Assembly (NCBI RefSeq): GCF_024181225.1
Contig: NZ_CP051198.1
Coordinates: 372,001-436,000 of the forward strand
DNA from: Treponema sp. OMZ 787
GTDB taxonomy: Bacteria; Spirochaetota; Spirochaetia; Treponematales; Treponemataceae
Reading direction: 5' to 3'
Length of the DNA stretch: 64,000 nt
The position numbers and the translations under genes are program-made. Below are positions 9,212-18,601 of the stretch, in pieces (the stretch's first letter is position 1; each line of letters begins with the position of its first letter). The notes beneath the pieces are model-generated. The model searched no databases and was not told the DNA's origin. It saw only the letters and a list, made by a program, of their open reading frames with translations.

Positions 9212-10405
9212 ATGAAAAAGATTATCTTTTTTTTGTGTTATTTGTTGTTAATAACAAGTTTGGTTTTTGCTCAGGATATTAATCATGATATGATTAATCC
9301 TACCAGAAATAAAAATGCTGAGGCGGCTTATAAGGAAGGAACGAATTATTATGAAGCACAAAATTTTGAAAAAGCTGAGGAGTTTTTCAAAAAAGCCCTT
9401 AAATTCGACCCCGATTTTATTGATGCCTCTAATTTTCTGGGACTTATATATTACAGGCAAAGCAAAAATGTTGAGGCGATAAAGACCTTTGAAAAAGCCA
9501 TAAAAGATGCACAAAGATTAAAGGTATCGGATATTATGCTGCATCTTAACCTTGCTCTTGCTTATGAAGAAAATGGAATGATTGATAAAGCAATCAGTGC
9601 ATATCTTCATGTTGTGGCTAATGATGAAAACAACCCTGAGGGAAATTACGGATTGGCCTTATTATTATACAATAACGGTAAAGAAGTTCGAGCTTTAGAG
9701 TTTTTTAAATATGCGTTCAATCTATATATGAAAAATGAATCTCATTATGCATTTCAGGCTTTATATTTTATTGCAGCATGTTATTATAAGCTCGGAGATT
9801 ATAACTTAGCAAGGATGAGTTATTCAAAAATCAAGGATGACCTAATCTTAAAAGAATATGGAATTTCCAATAAAGATATTGATATGCTTAGAACTGCAGA
9901 AAAAAAAGAAAAAGAAGCCTTAAAAAAAGCAAATTTTAAATTTCAAAAATATGGATTAAATGTTAAGTCTGTTCCATATCTTAAAGAGATCCAGCCGCCC
10001 AAAAAATTTGGAATATCGGTCGAAAAAGCCTTTGAATTTACTGACGGTTCAGGTCTTGTTTATTATGCTTATGCAAAAGAAAATAAGCCAACAGAAATGG
10101 ACTCAGTCTACGCCTTTATTCATCAAACTTCTCAAAAGCTTGCAGGTAAAGAACCGTCTTTGCGTGAAATATATGCTTCAAAAATCGATCAGAGTTATAC
10201 CCTTAAGGAGGAACTAGGTGCTGATTTTCAGATTGTAGATGCTCTGGTTTTCCCTCAAGCTCCGGATTTAAATCAGTATAATTATGTTTGGGTAAATGCA
10301 ATATATCAAAAAGGTAATGGAATAATATTCCAAATTGCTTTGATTAAAGATGTAGATTTTGATATGGATCAATTATTCGATTCTTATTTTAATTGCAGCT
10401 TTTAA
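9212..10405 (+). CDS. Secreted or periplasmic TPR-repeat protein
   Basis: A 397-residue protein with an N-terminal signal peptide ending near LVFAQ, followed by tetratricopeptide repeats over about residues 35-240. These include AEAAYKEGTNYYEAQNFEKA, FDPDFIDASNFLGLIYY and NLALAYEENGMIDKAISAYL. The C-terminal 150 residues (from about NVKSVPYLKEIQ) form a separate domain I do not recognise. TPR proteins usually serve as scaffolds; no specific function is assigned. The start has AGGAGAG about 11 bases upstream. It follows the ABC operon by 49 bases and may be separately transcribed. Confidence 0.8.
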   Translation: MKKIIFFLCYLLLITSLVFAQDINHDMINPTRNKNAEAAYKEGTNYYEAQNFEKAEEFFKKALKFDPDFIDASNFLGLIYYRQSKNVEAIKTFEKAIKDAQRLKVSDIMLHLNLALAYEENGMIDKAISAYLHVVANDENNPEGNYGLALLLYNNGKEVRALEFFKYAFNLYMKNESHYAFQALYFIAACYYKLGDYNLARMSYSKIKDDLILKEYGISNKDIDMLRTAEKKEKEALKKANFKFQKYGLNVKSVPYLKEIQPPKKFGISVEKAFEFTDGSGLVYYAYAKENKPTEMDSVYAFIHQTSQKLAGKEPSLREIYASKIDQSYTLKEELGADFQIVDALVFPQAPDLNQYNYVWVNAIYQKGNGIIFQIALIKDVDFDMDQLFDSYFNCSF

Positions 10406-10418
10406 TTTTTTTAAATAA

Positions 10419-10447
10419 TAGACAAGATGTCCTATTAGTGATAAAAT
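10419..10447 (+). promoter_or_regulatory. Promoter of the DUF969-DUF979-pcp operon
   Basis: TAGACA at 10419-10424, a 17-base spacer, and TAAAAT at 10442-10447 preceded by TGA (extended -10). The start codon is 31 bases downstream. Confidence 0.6.
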
Positions 10448-10477
10448 ACTCAGTATAAATTATACAAGGAGATGTAT

Positions 10478-11140
10478 ATGAACTATTTGGTTTTAATCGG
10501 CGTTGTTATAATCATCGTCGGCTTTATTTTAAAACTCGATGTAGTTGCAGTTGTTTTGATTTCAGGCCTTGTAACCGGCTTGATTGCAAAGATGGGCTTT
10601 GTTGAAGTCCTTAATGCAATAGGAACAGGTTTTGTAAACAACCGCTACATGAGTTTGTTTTTTATTTCGTTTCCCGTAATTGCAATTATGGAGCGATACG
10701 GATTAAAAGAAAGAGCTGCAGACTTTATTAAAAAGATTAAGGGTGCAAGTGCAGGTATGGTTATCTGGCTCTATATTCTTATAAGAACAATTGCATCTGC
10801 ATTCTCGATTAGGTTGGGCGGTCATGTTCAGTTTGTACGGCCTCTTATTCTTCCTATGGCAGAAGGTGCAGCACAAAAGAATGTAAAACTTACTCCTGAA
10901 AAAATCGAAAAGATTAAGGGGCTTGCAGGTGCTTCCGAAAACTACGGAAACTTTTTCGGTCAAAATATCTTCCCTGTTGCATCAGGTGTTCTTTTAATTA
11001 CAGGAACACTAAAGGAGCAGGGTTTTGATATTACAAATACGGATGTAGCTAAGTACTCAATTTTTGCAGGTGTTGCAATGGTTCTTATAGCCTTGGTACA
11101 GTGCTGGCTTTTTGAAAAATCACTTAGAAAGGGGGAGTAG
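10478..11140 (+). CDS. DUF969 family membrane protein
   Basis: A 220-residue integral membrane protein with about six hydrophobic helices and the conserved segment LRKGE at its end. It matches the DUF969 family, which is nearly always followed by DUF979, as here. The pair resembles the two halves of a larger ion-coupled transporter, and its linkage to pyroglutamyl peptidase suggests transport of 5-oxoproline or pyroglutamyl peptides (inference). AAGGAG at 10466-10471 supports the ATG at 10478 over the in-frame ATG at 10472. Four bases separate its stop from the DUF979 start. Confidence 0.85.
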   Translation: MNYLVLIGVVIIIVGFILKLDVVAVVLISGLVTGLIAKMGFVEVLNAIGTGFVNNRYMSLFFISFPVIAIMERYGLKERAADFIKKIKGASAGMVIWLYILIRTIASAFSIRLGGHVQFVRPLILPMAEGAAQKNVKLTPEKIEKIKGLAGASENYGNFFGQNIFPVASGVLLITGTLKEQGFDITNTDVAKYSIFAGVAMVLIALVQCWLFEKSLRKGE

Positions 11141-11144
11141 GCTG

Positions 11145-12143
11145 ATGTTTAGTTTTATTAATAATAACAGCATGATCATCGATGAAATTATATATGGTCT
11201 TTGCGGTCTTGTTTCAATTATTACAGCCGTAATCTCCTTAAAAGATAAAAAGAATCCTATCGGAACATTCTTGTTTTGGGGAATTTTGGGTCTCTTGTTT
11301 ATGTTCGGAAAGGTTCTTGTACTCAATGTGCCCTATGGCGGAGCCATCATCGGCGCTTTATTGGTAGGTCTTGGTGTTCTTACTCTTACAAAGCAGGTAA
11401 AGGTTGCAGATATCGCTTCTGCTACAAAAGAAGAAATTGTAGAAAATTCTAAAAAGGTCGGAAATAAGATTTTTATACCTGCCGTTTTGATTGGTGTTGT
11501 CGCCATGTTCTTGGCACAAATGAAAAGCTTTAAAATTTCTCTCGGAACAAATGCTGCCGGAAAAGAAATTATCTTCGGATTTACTACAGCTCAGGTTGTC
11601 GGTATAGCTTCTATCGTTGCCCTCATCTTTGCGGTTCTTTTGACCAAACCTAAGATGAAGGAATCTATTAACGATACATCAAAGATGCTTATGCAGGTAG
11701 GTTCTTCCAGCTTACTTCCCCAGCTTCTCGGTGTTTTGGGTGCAATTTTTGCAACAGCCGGCATCGGCAAAATCATAGGCCATTTTGCAAGCGGTATTGT
11801 TCCTCAGGGTGTTCCGGTCCTTGGTGTTATTGCATACTGCTTAGGTATGGTAATCTTTACAATGATTATGGGTAATGCTTTCGCTGCCTTTACCGTTATC
11901 ACAATCGGTGTAGGTGCTCCATTTGTAATTGCACAGGGCGGCAACCCTGCAATTGTAGGAGCCCTCGGTATGACCTGCGGATATTGCGGTACTCTTTTAA
12001 CACCCATGGCTGCAAACTTTAACATTGTTCCTGCAGCAATTTTGGAAACCGAAAACAAATATACCCTGATAAAAGCACAAGCCTTTATGTCCTTTGCTTT
12101 GATTATTGTTCACATTATTTTGATGCTGACTCTTGCCTTTTAA
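11145..12143 (+). CDS. DUF979 family membrane protein
   Basis: A 332-residue protein with about nine hydrophobic helices. Polar, glycine-rich loops such as [19 protein letters not shown] and [20 protein letters not shown] look like the re-entrant substrate loops of ion-transporter superfamily permeases. GGGGGAG at 11131-11137 precedes the ATG at 11145, whereas the frame also opens at 11112 inside the DUF969 gene. It is the expected partner of DUF969 and is followed by pcp after 14 bases, so the three genes form one operon. Confidence 0.85.
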   Translation: MFSFINNNSMIIDEIIYGLCGLVSIITAVISLKDKKNPIGTFLFWGILGLLFMFGKVLVLNVPYGGAIIGALLVGLGVLTLTKQVKVADIASATKEEIVENSKKVGNKIFIPAVLIGVVAMFLAQMKSFKISLGTNAAGKEIIFGFTTAQVVGIASIVALIFAVLLTKPKMKESINDTSKMLMQVGSSSLLPQLLGVLGAIFATAGIGKIIGHFASGIVPQGVPVLGVIAYCLGMVIFTMIMGNAFAAFTVITIGVGAPFVIAQGGNPAIVGALGMTCGYCGTLLTPMAANFNIVPAAILETENKYTLIKAQAFMSFALIIVHIILMLTLAF

Positions 12144-12157
12144 TTAGGAGCAATATA

Positions 12158-12811
12158 ATGAAGATTTTAGTTACAGGTTTTGATCCTTTCGGAGGGGAAA
12201 AGGTAAATCCCGCCCTCGAAACGATTAAGCTCCTTCCCAATCAAATCTTGGGAGCACAAATTATCAAGCTGGAAATTCCGACCGTTATCGGAAAATCCGT
12301 AGCAAAGATAAAAGAAATGATTGAAAAAGAAAATCCCGATGTTGTTTTAAGTATCGGTCAAGCCGGAAACCGTGCCGATATTTCGGTAGAAAGAATCGGT
12401 ATAAATATTGACGACTGCCGAATTCCCGACAATGAAGGCAATCAGCCGATTGATGAGCCTGTTGTAAAAGACGGCCCTGCTGCCTACTTTGTTACTTTAC
12501 CGATTAAGGCCATTGTCGAGAAGGTAAAGGCAGGCAAAATACCTGCTTCAATATCGAATACGGCAGGGACATTTATCTGCAACCATGTTTGCTACGGTGT
12601 TGCTCATATTGCAGCCGCAAGAACAGCCCAAGGCAAGCCGATGAAAAGCGGCTTTATTCATATTCCGTTTTTGCCCGAACAGGCTGTCGGAAAGCCTGCA
12701 ACAACTCCCTCGATGAGCCTTGAGATGATTGTAAGGGGAATTGAACTTGCAATAGAAGCCATTGTCGAAAACGATGCCGATATAAAGGTTTCGGGCGGCA
12801 AAATTTGCTAA
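12158..12811 (+). CDS. pcp: Pyroglutamyl-peptidase I (pyrrolidone-carboxylate peptidase)
   Basis: A 217-residue cytoplasmic cysteine peptidase (family C15) that removes N-terminal pyroglutamate from peptides. It has the N-terminal signature [16 protein letters not shown], the catalytic glutamate in [17 protein letters not shown], the nucleophile C141 in [11 protein letters not shown], and the histidine in [10 protein letters not shown], in standard order and at standard length. It is last in the DUF969-DUF979-pcp operon, consistent with use of pyroglutamyl peptides as a carbon and nitrogen source. Confidence 0.95.
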   Translation: MKILVTGFDPFGGEKVNPALETIKLLPNQILGAQIIKLEIPTVIGKSVAKIKEMIEKENPDVVLSIGQAGNRADISVERIGINIDDCRIPDNEGNQPIDEPVVKDGPAAYFVTLPIKAIVEKVKAGKIPASISNTAGTFICNHVCYGVAHIAAARTAQGKPMKSGFIHIPFLPEQAVGKPATTPSMSLEMIVRGIELAIEAIVENDADIKVSGGKIC

Positions 12812-12852
12812 AGTTAAAAGCTTTAAAAGCGTTGTTCTAACTTATAATAAAG

Positions 12853-12890
12853 CCGCCGATTAGGGTTAAATACCTTAATCGGCGGTTTTG
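12853..12890. terminator. Bidirectional terminator between pcp and the LRR gene
   Basis: CCGCCGATTA (12853-12862) and TAATCGGCGG (12876-12885) form a perfect 10-bp stem followed by TTTTG on the plus strand. On the minus strand the stem is followed by CTTTATTATAAG, so it can serve the converging genes on both sides. Confidence 0.85.
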
Positions 12891-12899
12891 TATTAATTT

Positions 12900-13907
12900 T
12901 TATATTTCTTGGTCCGTATCCGTGCCGGTTTTTTTGTATAATTTCCAATTGTTATTTGTAGCAGCGGTAACTGCATTTGTCAAAGCTTCCGGTGTTGTAA
13001 AAACGGTTACATTACCCGTTTCGCCTTCTTTGTACAATACGGCCTTACCGAAATCGGGGGATAGAGATGTTTTGTCCGGCAGGGCATTTAAAAGCGTTGT
13101 AAATGCGTTTTCCTTCAAGTTATTGTTATAACACTCTATTTGTTTTAAAGCGGTACAGCCGGTTACGGTAAGCTCTGTAAGCTTATTTGACTTACAGTTT
13201 ACTTCTGTCAAAGCCGTTAAATTACTGAGATTAAGTGCCGATAAATTGTTGTTTTCGCAGTCAAGCTTTGTTAAAGCAGTGCAGCCCGTCAGCTTAAGTT
13301 CGGTAAGATTATTTTGCCAACACTCCGCTTTAGTCAATTTGTTTAACCCGCTGAGGTCGAGCGATGTCAGCTTGTTGTTTCCGCACTTAAGAGTTTCCAG
13401 CTGTCGGCAGGGATGTACATTAAGTTTTGTAAGCTGATTTTGAGCACAGTTTAGATCCTTCAAAACGGAATTTATATTAAATGTAAGACTTATAAGTTTA
13501 TTGGCATTACATGTCAGGGTCTGAAGCTTTTCGTATCCTTCCGCATTTATTTTAAGCACATCTTGGTTAATACAGGTTAATTCTATAATATCGGCACCGG
13601 TTTGAGGCTTTAAGATGATGATTCTGTTTTTTGCCGTTACATTTTGATATGTGTTATGCTGAATTGAAGAATCGGTACATCCTTCAAGTTTAATTGCTGT
13701 ACCGTCACTGCTTGTTACCTTAATATTTATCGTCTTTTTATCCTGACTTACTACCAGCGAAATACCGTCTTCGACATAGGGTGCGGAAAGAACGGAACCC
13801 TGTGAGCCGGAGGTGATGTCAGGGTAGGCTCCCTTATTATAGGGACAGGCGGTGCACAGCATAAGAATAAATATGCTTATAACTGTATATTTTGCAATAT
13901 TTTTCAT
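12900..13907 (-). CDS. Leucine-rich repeat surface lipoprotein
   Basis: A 335-residue lipoprotein with signal sequence ending LMLCTAC (lipid cysteine near 20). From about residue 125 to 290 it holds roughly seven leucine-rich repeats of about 21 residues, for example LTELKLTGCTALTKLDCENN and LSALNLSNLTALTEVNCKSN, each with a conserved Cys-x-x-Asn turn. The repeats recall internalin- and BspA-type LRRs that oral anaerobes use for adhesion, so surface attachment is likely but inferred. The N-terminal 100 residues look like a beta-sandwich cap. It heads the surface lipoprotein island and diverges from the next gene. Confidence 0.85.
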   Translation of the reverse strand: MKNIAKYTVISIFILMLCTACPYNKGAYPDITSGSQGSVLSAPYVEDGISLVVSQDKKTINIKVTSSDGTAIKLEGCTDSSIQHNTYQNVTAKNRIIILKPQTGADIIELTCINQDVLKINAEGYEKLQTLTCNANKLISLTFNINSVLKDLNCAQNQLTKLNVHPCRQLETLKCGNNKLTSLDLSGLNKLTKAECWQNNLTELKLTGCTALTKLDCENNNLSALNLSNLTALTEVNCKSNKLTELTVTGCTALKQIECYNNNLKENAFTTLLNALPDKTSLSPDFGKAVLYKEGETGNVTVFTTPEALTNAVTAATNNNWKLYKKTGTDTDQEI

Positions 13908-14064
13908 AATTTAATCTCCTATAAATATCAAATGTTTTGGTTAGAATAAATTTTTAGCTTAATTCACAACAATTGTAATTATCTAGAGATAACATTATAT
14001 ATCTAAAAAATAATAAAATCAAGAGAAAATTATTAATATTCTTGTAACTAAATTCTCTCTCTGT

Positions 14065-14093
14065 TTGTTAAAACCTGGTTAAAATGATATATT
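14065..14093 (+). promoter_or_regulatory. Promoter of the 14.1-kb lipoprotein gene
   Basis: TTGTTA at 14065-14070, a 17-base spacer, and TATATT at 14088-14093 with an extended -10 TGA. The expected transcript start is only a few bases before AGGAG at 14100-14104, so the leader would be very short. Confidence 0.55.
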
Positions 14094-14108
14094 TATGTTA
14101 GGAGTTTT

Positions 14109-15623
14109 ATGAAAATAATATTAAACAATATAATGGCAGCTGCTATAATATGCTGCATTTTTTTATTTGCGGGATGCCCTAATTCGGCAATACCGAAAAC
14201 TGATATAAACTCAAATGCACCGCTTAATCCGCAGAGACAGCCGGGCGATTTGTTAAAAGAGGATATTATGAGCGCCTTTGCTTTAACAAAGGGAAATATA
14301 ACCGCCTCCAATGCGGCAAAAAAAATCCGTGATACGGATCCTTCTGAGGGTTCGGTGCTGACCTTTACCGAAAAAGCAATTACCGCCTACGATGATAAAG
14401 CCGGAACCTTTACCGTAAAGGTAAAGGGCACAAAAGGAGAAAAGTCCTTTGAAAAAGAATTGACCTTTACAGGCTTTGAAAATCCCTATGCAAAGATTTT
14501 TCCTTCCCTCAGTGCAGTAGAATTGGATTTTTCGGAAGCTATAGAGCACAATAAAACATTGGATACCTTTATTTCGGATGCGGCCGGTAACTCCGCTCTT
14601 TTAAAAAAGCTGTCTTTCAGTGATGATAATACCGGCACTCTCAGTTTGGGAGTTCATGACCGTTACAGCTTAGCCGCGGCATTGGAAAAAAACGGAGATA
14701 AAATAAAAATAATACCCGTATATAAAGTAAAATATTTAAAAAAAGAAGCGGGAGAGAGCGAAACTTCAACGGAAACGGATAGAAGTGCTTTATTTGCACG
14801 CTTGGGAGCCGACCTTACAAAGCCCTATTTTTCGAAAGAAGATGTGTTTAGGTATCTTATAAACAAAACCGATGACGGTATTATCAATGTATCTGCCGAT
14901 GTGTTCGGTTCGGAATATTATGCTTTTGCAAAGCGCCTTAGGGTAACACCTGCACGTCTTATAAATGATGCCCATATACAGACAATTATGACCCGCTATA
15001 ATCGGGAGGGCGGACAATTCAATATGGAGATGGATACGGCTTTGTTTCATCCGGAAAATGAAGGTATAAAGGCGGATGATATTGAAGGAACTCTTGAAAT
15101 AACTTATTGTATTGCCGAAAAGGAACAAATCGCAGAAATGCTTTCTTCCAAACCCGACCCTTCCGTACGGCGCATAACCGTAACAAAAACGGCAAAGGCG
15201 GCAGGGTTTAAAAAGATTCCTAAAGACAATATAGCGTCTTTATTTAATTTTTCCGTAAAGGTAAAAGACGACGCAAATTCGCGTCAAAAATGGCAACATA
15301 AAGTTTTTGAAAACTACCGCTTTTTATCGGAACAATACGATACCGAAAGAGAGATGACGATGTTTGCGCTGGAAAATCCCTTACAAAAGACAGCGGCTTC
15401 CGTATTTTATTTGGAAGTAAACGGCAGGGAACCTGAAGACGTTTTAGCCTTTAACGAGCCTATATCCTTTTCAAAAACGGCGGACGGTAAACATATTTTT
15501 ATAAAATATGTTTATTTGAATAAAGAAAGCGGAAGCGATAAACTCAAAGTACATATAAACTTTACCGGTGAAGGCGAAGAAATCGCTTTGGAAGTAAGTC
15601 CGGAATATGTCATCGGGAATTAA
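14109..15623 (+). CDS. Hypothetical Treponema lipoprotein
   Basis: A 504-residue protein with lipoprotein signal ending FLFAGCPNS (lipid cysteine near 22). After a proline-rich linker comes a compact domain of about 65 residues (IMSAFALTKGNITASNAAKK to ELTFTGF), which vaguely resembles the variable lipoprotein-associated domains of mycoplasmas and treponemes. A longer charged alpha/beta region follows, with the repeated phrase YCIAEKEQIAEMLSS, and a beta-rich C-terminus. I do not recognise a catalytic motif. Location at the start of a run of surface lipoproteins suggests an exported, possibly surface-exposed role. AGGAG precedes the ATG by 4 bases. Confidence 0.75.
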   Translation: MKIILNNIMAAAIICCIFLFAGCPNSAIPKTDINSNAPLNPQRQPGDLLKEDIMSAFALTKGNITASNAAKKIRDTDPSEGSVLTFTEKAITAYDDKAGTFTVKVKGTKGEKSFEKELTFTGFENPYAKIFPSLSAVELDFSEAIEHNKTLDTFISDAAGNSALLKKLSFSDDNTGTLSLGVHDRYSLAAALEKNGDKIKIIPVYKVKYLKKEAGESETSTETDRSALFARLGADLTKPYFSKEDVFRYLINKTDDGIINVSADVFGSEYYAFAKRLRVTPARLINDAHIQTIMTRYNREGGQFNMEMDTALFHPENEGIKADDIEGTLEITYCIAEKEQIAEMLSSKPDPSVRRITVTKTAKAAGFKKIPKDNIASLFNFSVKVKDDANSRQKWQHKVFENYRFLSEQYDTEREMTMFALENPLQKTAASVFYLEVNGREPEDVLAFNEPISFSKTADGKHIFIKYVYLNKESGSDKLKVHINFTGEGEEIALEVSPEYVIGN

Positions 15624-15904
15624 AGGTGAGTATACAGTTGTGCGGCGGCAAGATTGTCGAAATGACAACACGGCCTTTTTTAGGATATAATCCGTAATTG
15701 CGAAGGAGTTTTTATTTGAAATACGGAGACAAAAAATAGGTAACATAAAGCATATAAGCGGTTTATCTTGTGCTCTGTATTCATTGAAAAACAAGATACG
15801 CCATTATGCATACAAACGGCTGGAAGGCGGAAAACTTGTATAATATATTACGCGTTATGCGCAAAAATTATAGTTGTAAATAATATTTTTAAGGAGATTT
15901 TAAT
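15624..15904 (+). other. Intergenic region with two candidate promoters
   Basis: A 281-base gap. ATGACA at 15662-15667 and TATAAT at 15686-15691 (18-base spacer) are followed by GAAGGAG and a 7-codon TTG-started frame (15716-15739) that may be a remnant or leader peptide. A second TATAAT lies at 15839-15844 without a good -35. An 8-base inverted repeat TATCTTGT/ACAAGATA lies at 15764-15771 and 15791-15798. No RNA gene is recognised. Confidence 0.35.
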
Positions 15905-16615
15905 ATGAAAAAAATTAAAACACAGTTAATAGGCTTGGGAGTTTTAGTTTCAGTTTTATTTTTTTTAATAGGCTGCCCTAATACATCAACGCTCAAGCAA
16001 TACACGGTTACTTATAGTGCCGAACCTTCGGCGGGAGGTACCATTACCGCAAAGAGAAAGGACAACGGTGCCCCCATTCACAGCGGAAGCCAAGTATATG
16101 AAGGAACGAAAATTATCTTTACCGCAACACCGTCAAAAGCCGATAAGGGGTATTATATATTGGGGTGGAGCGGCGAAGGTTTAAAGGTATCGTCCGATAA
16201 AAAAACCGCCGAGCTGACCGTAAAAAAAGACACCGAAGTTAAGGTAATGTTTCAGGAATATCTTATTCAAAATCCTAACTGGGAGGCGGCAGGTATACTG
16301 AAACATAAAGACGGGAAATCCGAAAAGTTCTATCTGGTAATAAGTGACGGTAATACTCTTACTGTTTTTGATAGCTCATTGGGACTAGGAAACTCTAAGT
16401 TTGGACGGATGAGCTATGATCCTAACACCAAAACCCTGTCTTTTTTACCGAATCAAGGCGGCAGCGGGTTAATCAAATTTACATCGATATCGCCGTTACC
16501 GCTTCCTGCCGACTGGACGATAGAGTTAGAAAATGTAAAAGTACAGAATTTAGAGCTGGAAAATCAAACGGCAACTATAAACGTTACCTTTAATAAGGAT
16601 AATTTTATACATTAA
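15905..16615 (+). CDS. Lipoprotein with InlB-type B-repeat domain
   Basis: A 236-residue lipoprotein with signal ending FFLIGCPNT (lipid cysteine near 23). Residues about 35-117 form a divergent InlB B-repeat (beta-grasp) domain: YTVTYSAEPSAGGTITA at its start, ILGWSGEGLKV near its middle and EVKVMFQE at its end. The following 115 residues are beta-rich and unassigned. The same kind of domain stands at the N-terminus of the next gene product, so the two are related modules. Likely surface-anchored; ligand unknown. AAGGAG is 9 bases before the ATG. Confidence 0.8.
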   Translation: MKKIKTQLIGLGVLVSVLFFLIGCPNTSTLKQYTVTYSAEPSAGGTITAKRKDNGAPIHSGSQVYEGTKIIFTATPSKADKGYYILGWSGEGLKVSSDKKTAELTVKKDTEVKVMFQEYLIQNPNWEAAGILKHKDGKSEKFYLVISDGNTLTVFDSSLGLGNSKFGRMSYDPNTKTLSFLPNQGGSGLIKFTSISPLPLPADWTIELENVKVQNLELENQTATINVTFNKDNFIH

Positions 16616-16627
16616 ACGGATTATACT

Positions 16628-18529
16628 ATGAAACAATATACAAAAAAACATATATCAAGAGTTCGGCTTTTTTTTAACCTTTTCGGGGTGTCTGCCCTTA
16701 TTTCGGTTTTAGCACTCGGATGTTCGGCCCCTATAAAGCCGGAGCCGTTAAAATATGAGGTACAGTTCGGTGCTGAAGGCGAAGGAGGCCGGCTTAAGGC
16801 TGTGATTGACGGAAAAAGCATTACACCAGGTGCTAAAGCCGAAAACGGCACAACTGCCGTTTTTACCGCTCAGCCTGGCGAAGGCTATGTAGTAGCAGGC
16901 TGGAATGTTACGGGCGGTGAGATAGTATCGGGAAGAACCGAGGGTGATTTAACTGCGGCGGTAAAACTTACTTCCGATGCATCGGTAAAGGTATTGTTTA
17001 AGCAAAATCCTGTTTTGGGACAACTGCCGGCATCTTCCGGTCAAGGTATGGTTCCCGTAAACACTATAACTTTTAAGGGAAAAGATACACAAGATGGTAC
17101 GGAATTTGCGATAACGAATTTTATGAATCTTGAACTGAATAAACCGTATGAGCTTATCCCCGTTTTCGACCCGCCCGAAACTTCGGACAAAACCCTTCGG
17201 TACGAGGTAAAAAAAGGCGGTATTTCCGTTAGCCCCGAAGGAATTATTACGGTAAACAGCTTTGGAGATGCCGAAATCGCGGCGATAGCGTCAAACGGAC
17301 GCGAGTACACTATGTACTTTAAGGTTAAAGACGATTATACTTTTAAGGTTGCAGGTAAAACGGCAATAAAACACAGCCGTGATGCTTTTACCGAAACGCT
17401 CGTTATTGAAAAAAAATATAACAGCACCAAGTACGTGCTGACGGTTAATCCTCCCGAACCTTGGCTGACTGTGGAAAAAACAGGCGAAAACACAAAAAAA
17501 GAAACGCTTACGCTCCGTATTGCCGAAAATACATCGCCCGTGCCCAGAACGGTTTCGCTGACTGTTTCAAAAATGGAACCGGCTAGACGAGGAACGCAAC
17601 AACAAAAAACAGTACATACGCTGAACATTACCCAAACGGCAAACATTGTTAACCCCAAACTTACTACAAAGTGGGTACACGGCATTACACCTCCGGCGGA
17701 AGGCGAAATTAAAAAGGAAATAGGAACGGATGTGCGTTACCGCAAATGGGAAGAAACGGCACATACCACGTGGTTTAATGCCCGCAAGCTCCGTTATACA
17801 CGAAAATATAATTATGTTGCGGATGCTAAGATGTGCTGGGCAATGTCCACCGCCGACCTTTTGCACTGGTGGATAAGGGAAAACAAGGACAACCTTGAAC
17901 GCTATATGCGAAAAAAAGGAATTACATCCGGTAAAGCCGAATATTCATATTATACGGGCGAATACAAGGGCGGTTTGGGCGATATAGGCGAAAAAGATAA
18001 AAGCAGCATCGCAAATGTATTCCGCAAGGGGTACGCCGATACCGGGTTACAGTTAAACACCGCCGTTAATTGGTATTTACGCGGCGTTTCCAACGGTTTG
18101 CAAAAAATCGACCCGCCCGGTATTGTGCAAGACGTATTTACGGGACAGGAAGATTTAAACAAGCTGATAGAAGTCCGTTACGTGCATAACAAAAAAGAGT
18201 TTGAAGATATGATAAAGGGGGCTTTAAATGACGGACATGCTATTGCCGTTGTCATAAAAGCGAAAACGAATACCCTCGACCCGCTGCATGTCGTTACCGT
18301 ATGGGGCGTTGTCTTTGACGAAGACGATAACATCGTTGAACTTTGGAACTCCGATTCCAATGACAGAAACTCACATATTGTAAAGTTCGGAGTGCATTAT
18401 CCGGGCGGAGTTCCGTATAAAATAAACTATGCGGCTCCGAACGACAGGGGAGACACCCTTATTGAAGAAGTAATTATCATGAAATCGGCAAAAGAAGAAT
18501 TTAAAGCATGGTTGGATGCCGCGAACTGA
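16628..18529 (+). CDS. IdeS/Mac-like (C66) cysteine protease lipoprotein, copy 1
   Basis: A 633-residue lipoprotein (signal ending LALGCSAP). Domains in order: an InlB-type B-repeat at about 38-122, a Big_2-like Ig domain at about 150-235, a BACON-like domain at about 238-338 ending LNITQTAN, then a C66 peptidase domain at about 343-633. The last aligns with streptococcal IdeS as I recall it: TKWVHGITPP matches the IdeS start, the nucleophile is C403 in KMCWAMSTADLLHWW, His is H554 in HVVTVWG, and Asp is D576 exactly 22 residues later, as in IdeS. The IdeS second Asp position is N578 here. IdeS cleaves the IgG hinge; immunoglobulin cleavage here is inference. It is 12 bases from the upstream lipoprotein gene and likely co-transcribed. 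Confidence 0.85.
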   Translation: MKQYTKKHISRVRLFFNLFGVSALISVLALGCSAPIKPEPLKYEVQFGAEGEGGRLKAVIDGKSITPGAKAENGTTAVFTAQPGEGYVVAGWNVTGGEIVSGRTEGDLTAAVKLTSDASVKVLFKQNPVLGQLPASSGQGMVPVNTITFKGKDTQDGTEFAITNFMNLELNKPYELIPVFDPPETSDKTLRYEVKKGGISVSPEGIITVNSFGDAEIAAIASNGREYTMYFKVKDDYTFKVAGKTAIKHSRDAFTETLVIEKKYNSTKYVLTVNPPEPWLTVEKTGENTKKETLTLRIAENTSPVPRTVSLTVSKMEPARRGTQQQKTVHTLNITQTANIVNPKLTTKWVHGITPPAEGEIKKEIGTDVRYRKWEETAHTTWFNARKLRYTRKYNYVADAKMCWAMSTADLLHWWIRENKDNLERYMRKKGITSGKAEYSYYTGEYKGGLGDIGEKDKSSIANVFRKGYADTGLQLNTAVNWYLRGVSNGLQKIDPPGIVQDVFTGQEDLNKLIEVRYVHNKKEFEDMIKGALNDGHAIAVVIKAKTNTLDPLHVVTVWGVVFDEDDNIVELWNSDSNDRNSHIVKFGVHYPGGVPYKINYAAPNDRGDTLIEEVIIMKSAKEEFKAWLDAAN

Positions 18530-18601
18530 AAATTGCGAGTGTTTAGAAAGATAATATCAGCACGCTTCATAATGTGCTGAGGATATATTAAGGAGATTTA
18601 A

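Noticed and set aside
15471-15794. Minus-strand frame of 107 codons overlapping the end of the 14.1-kb lipoprotein gene
   Set aside because: It lacks a ribosome site and a recognisable motif, and half of it is antisense to a well-supported gene.
18557-18580. TCAGCAC/GTGCTGA stem-loop between the two protease genes
   Set aside because: Only 7 bp with no T-tract, so it is not supported as a terminator; at most a processing or stability element.
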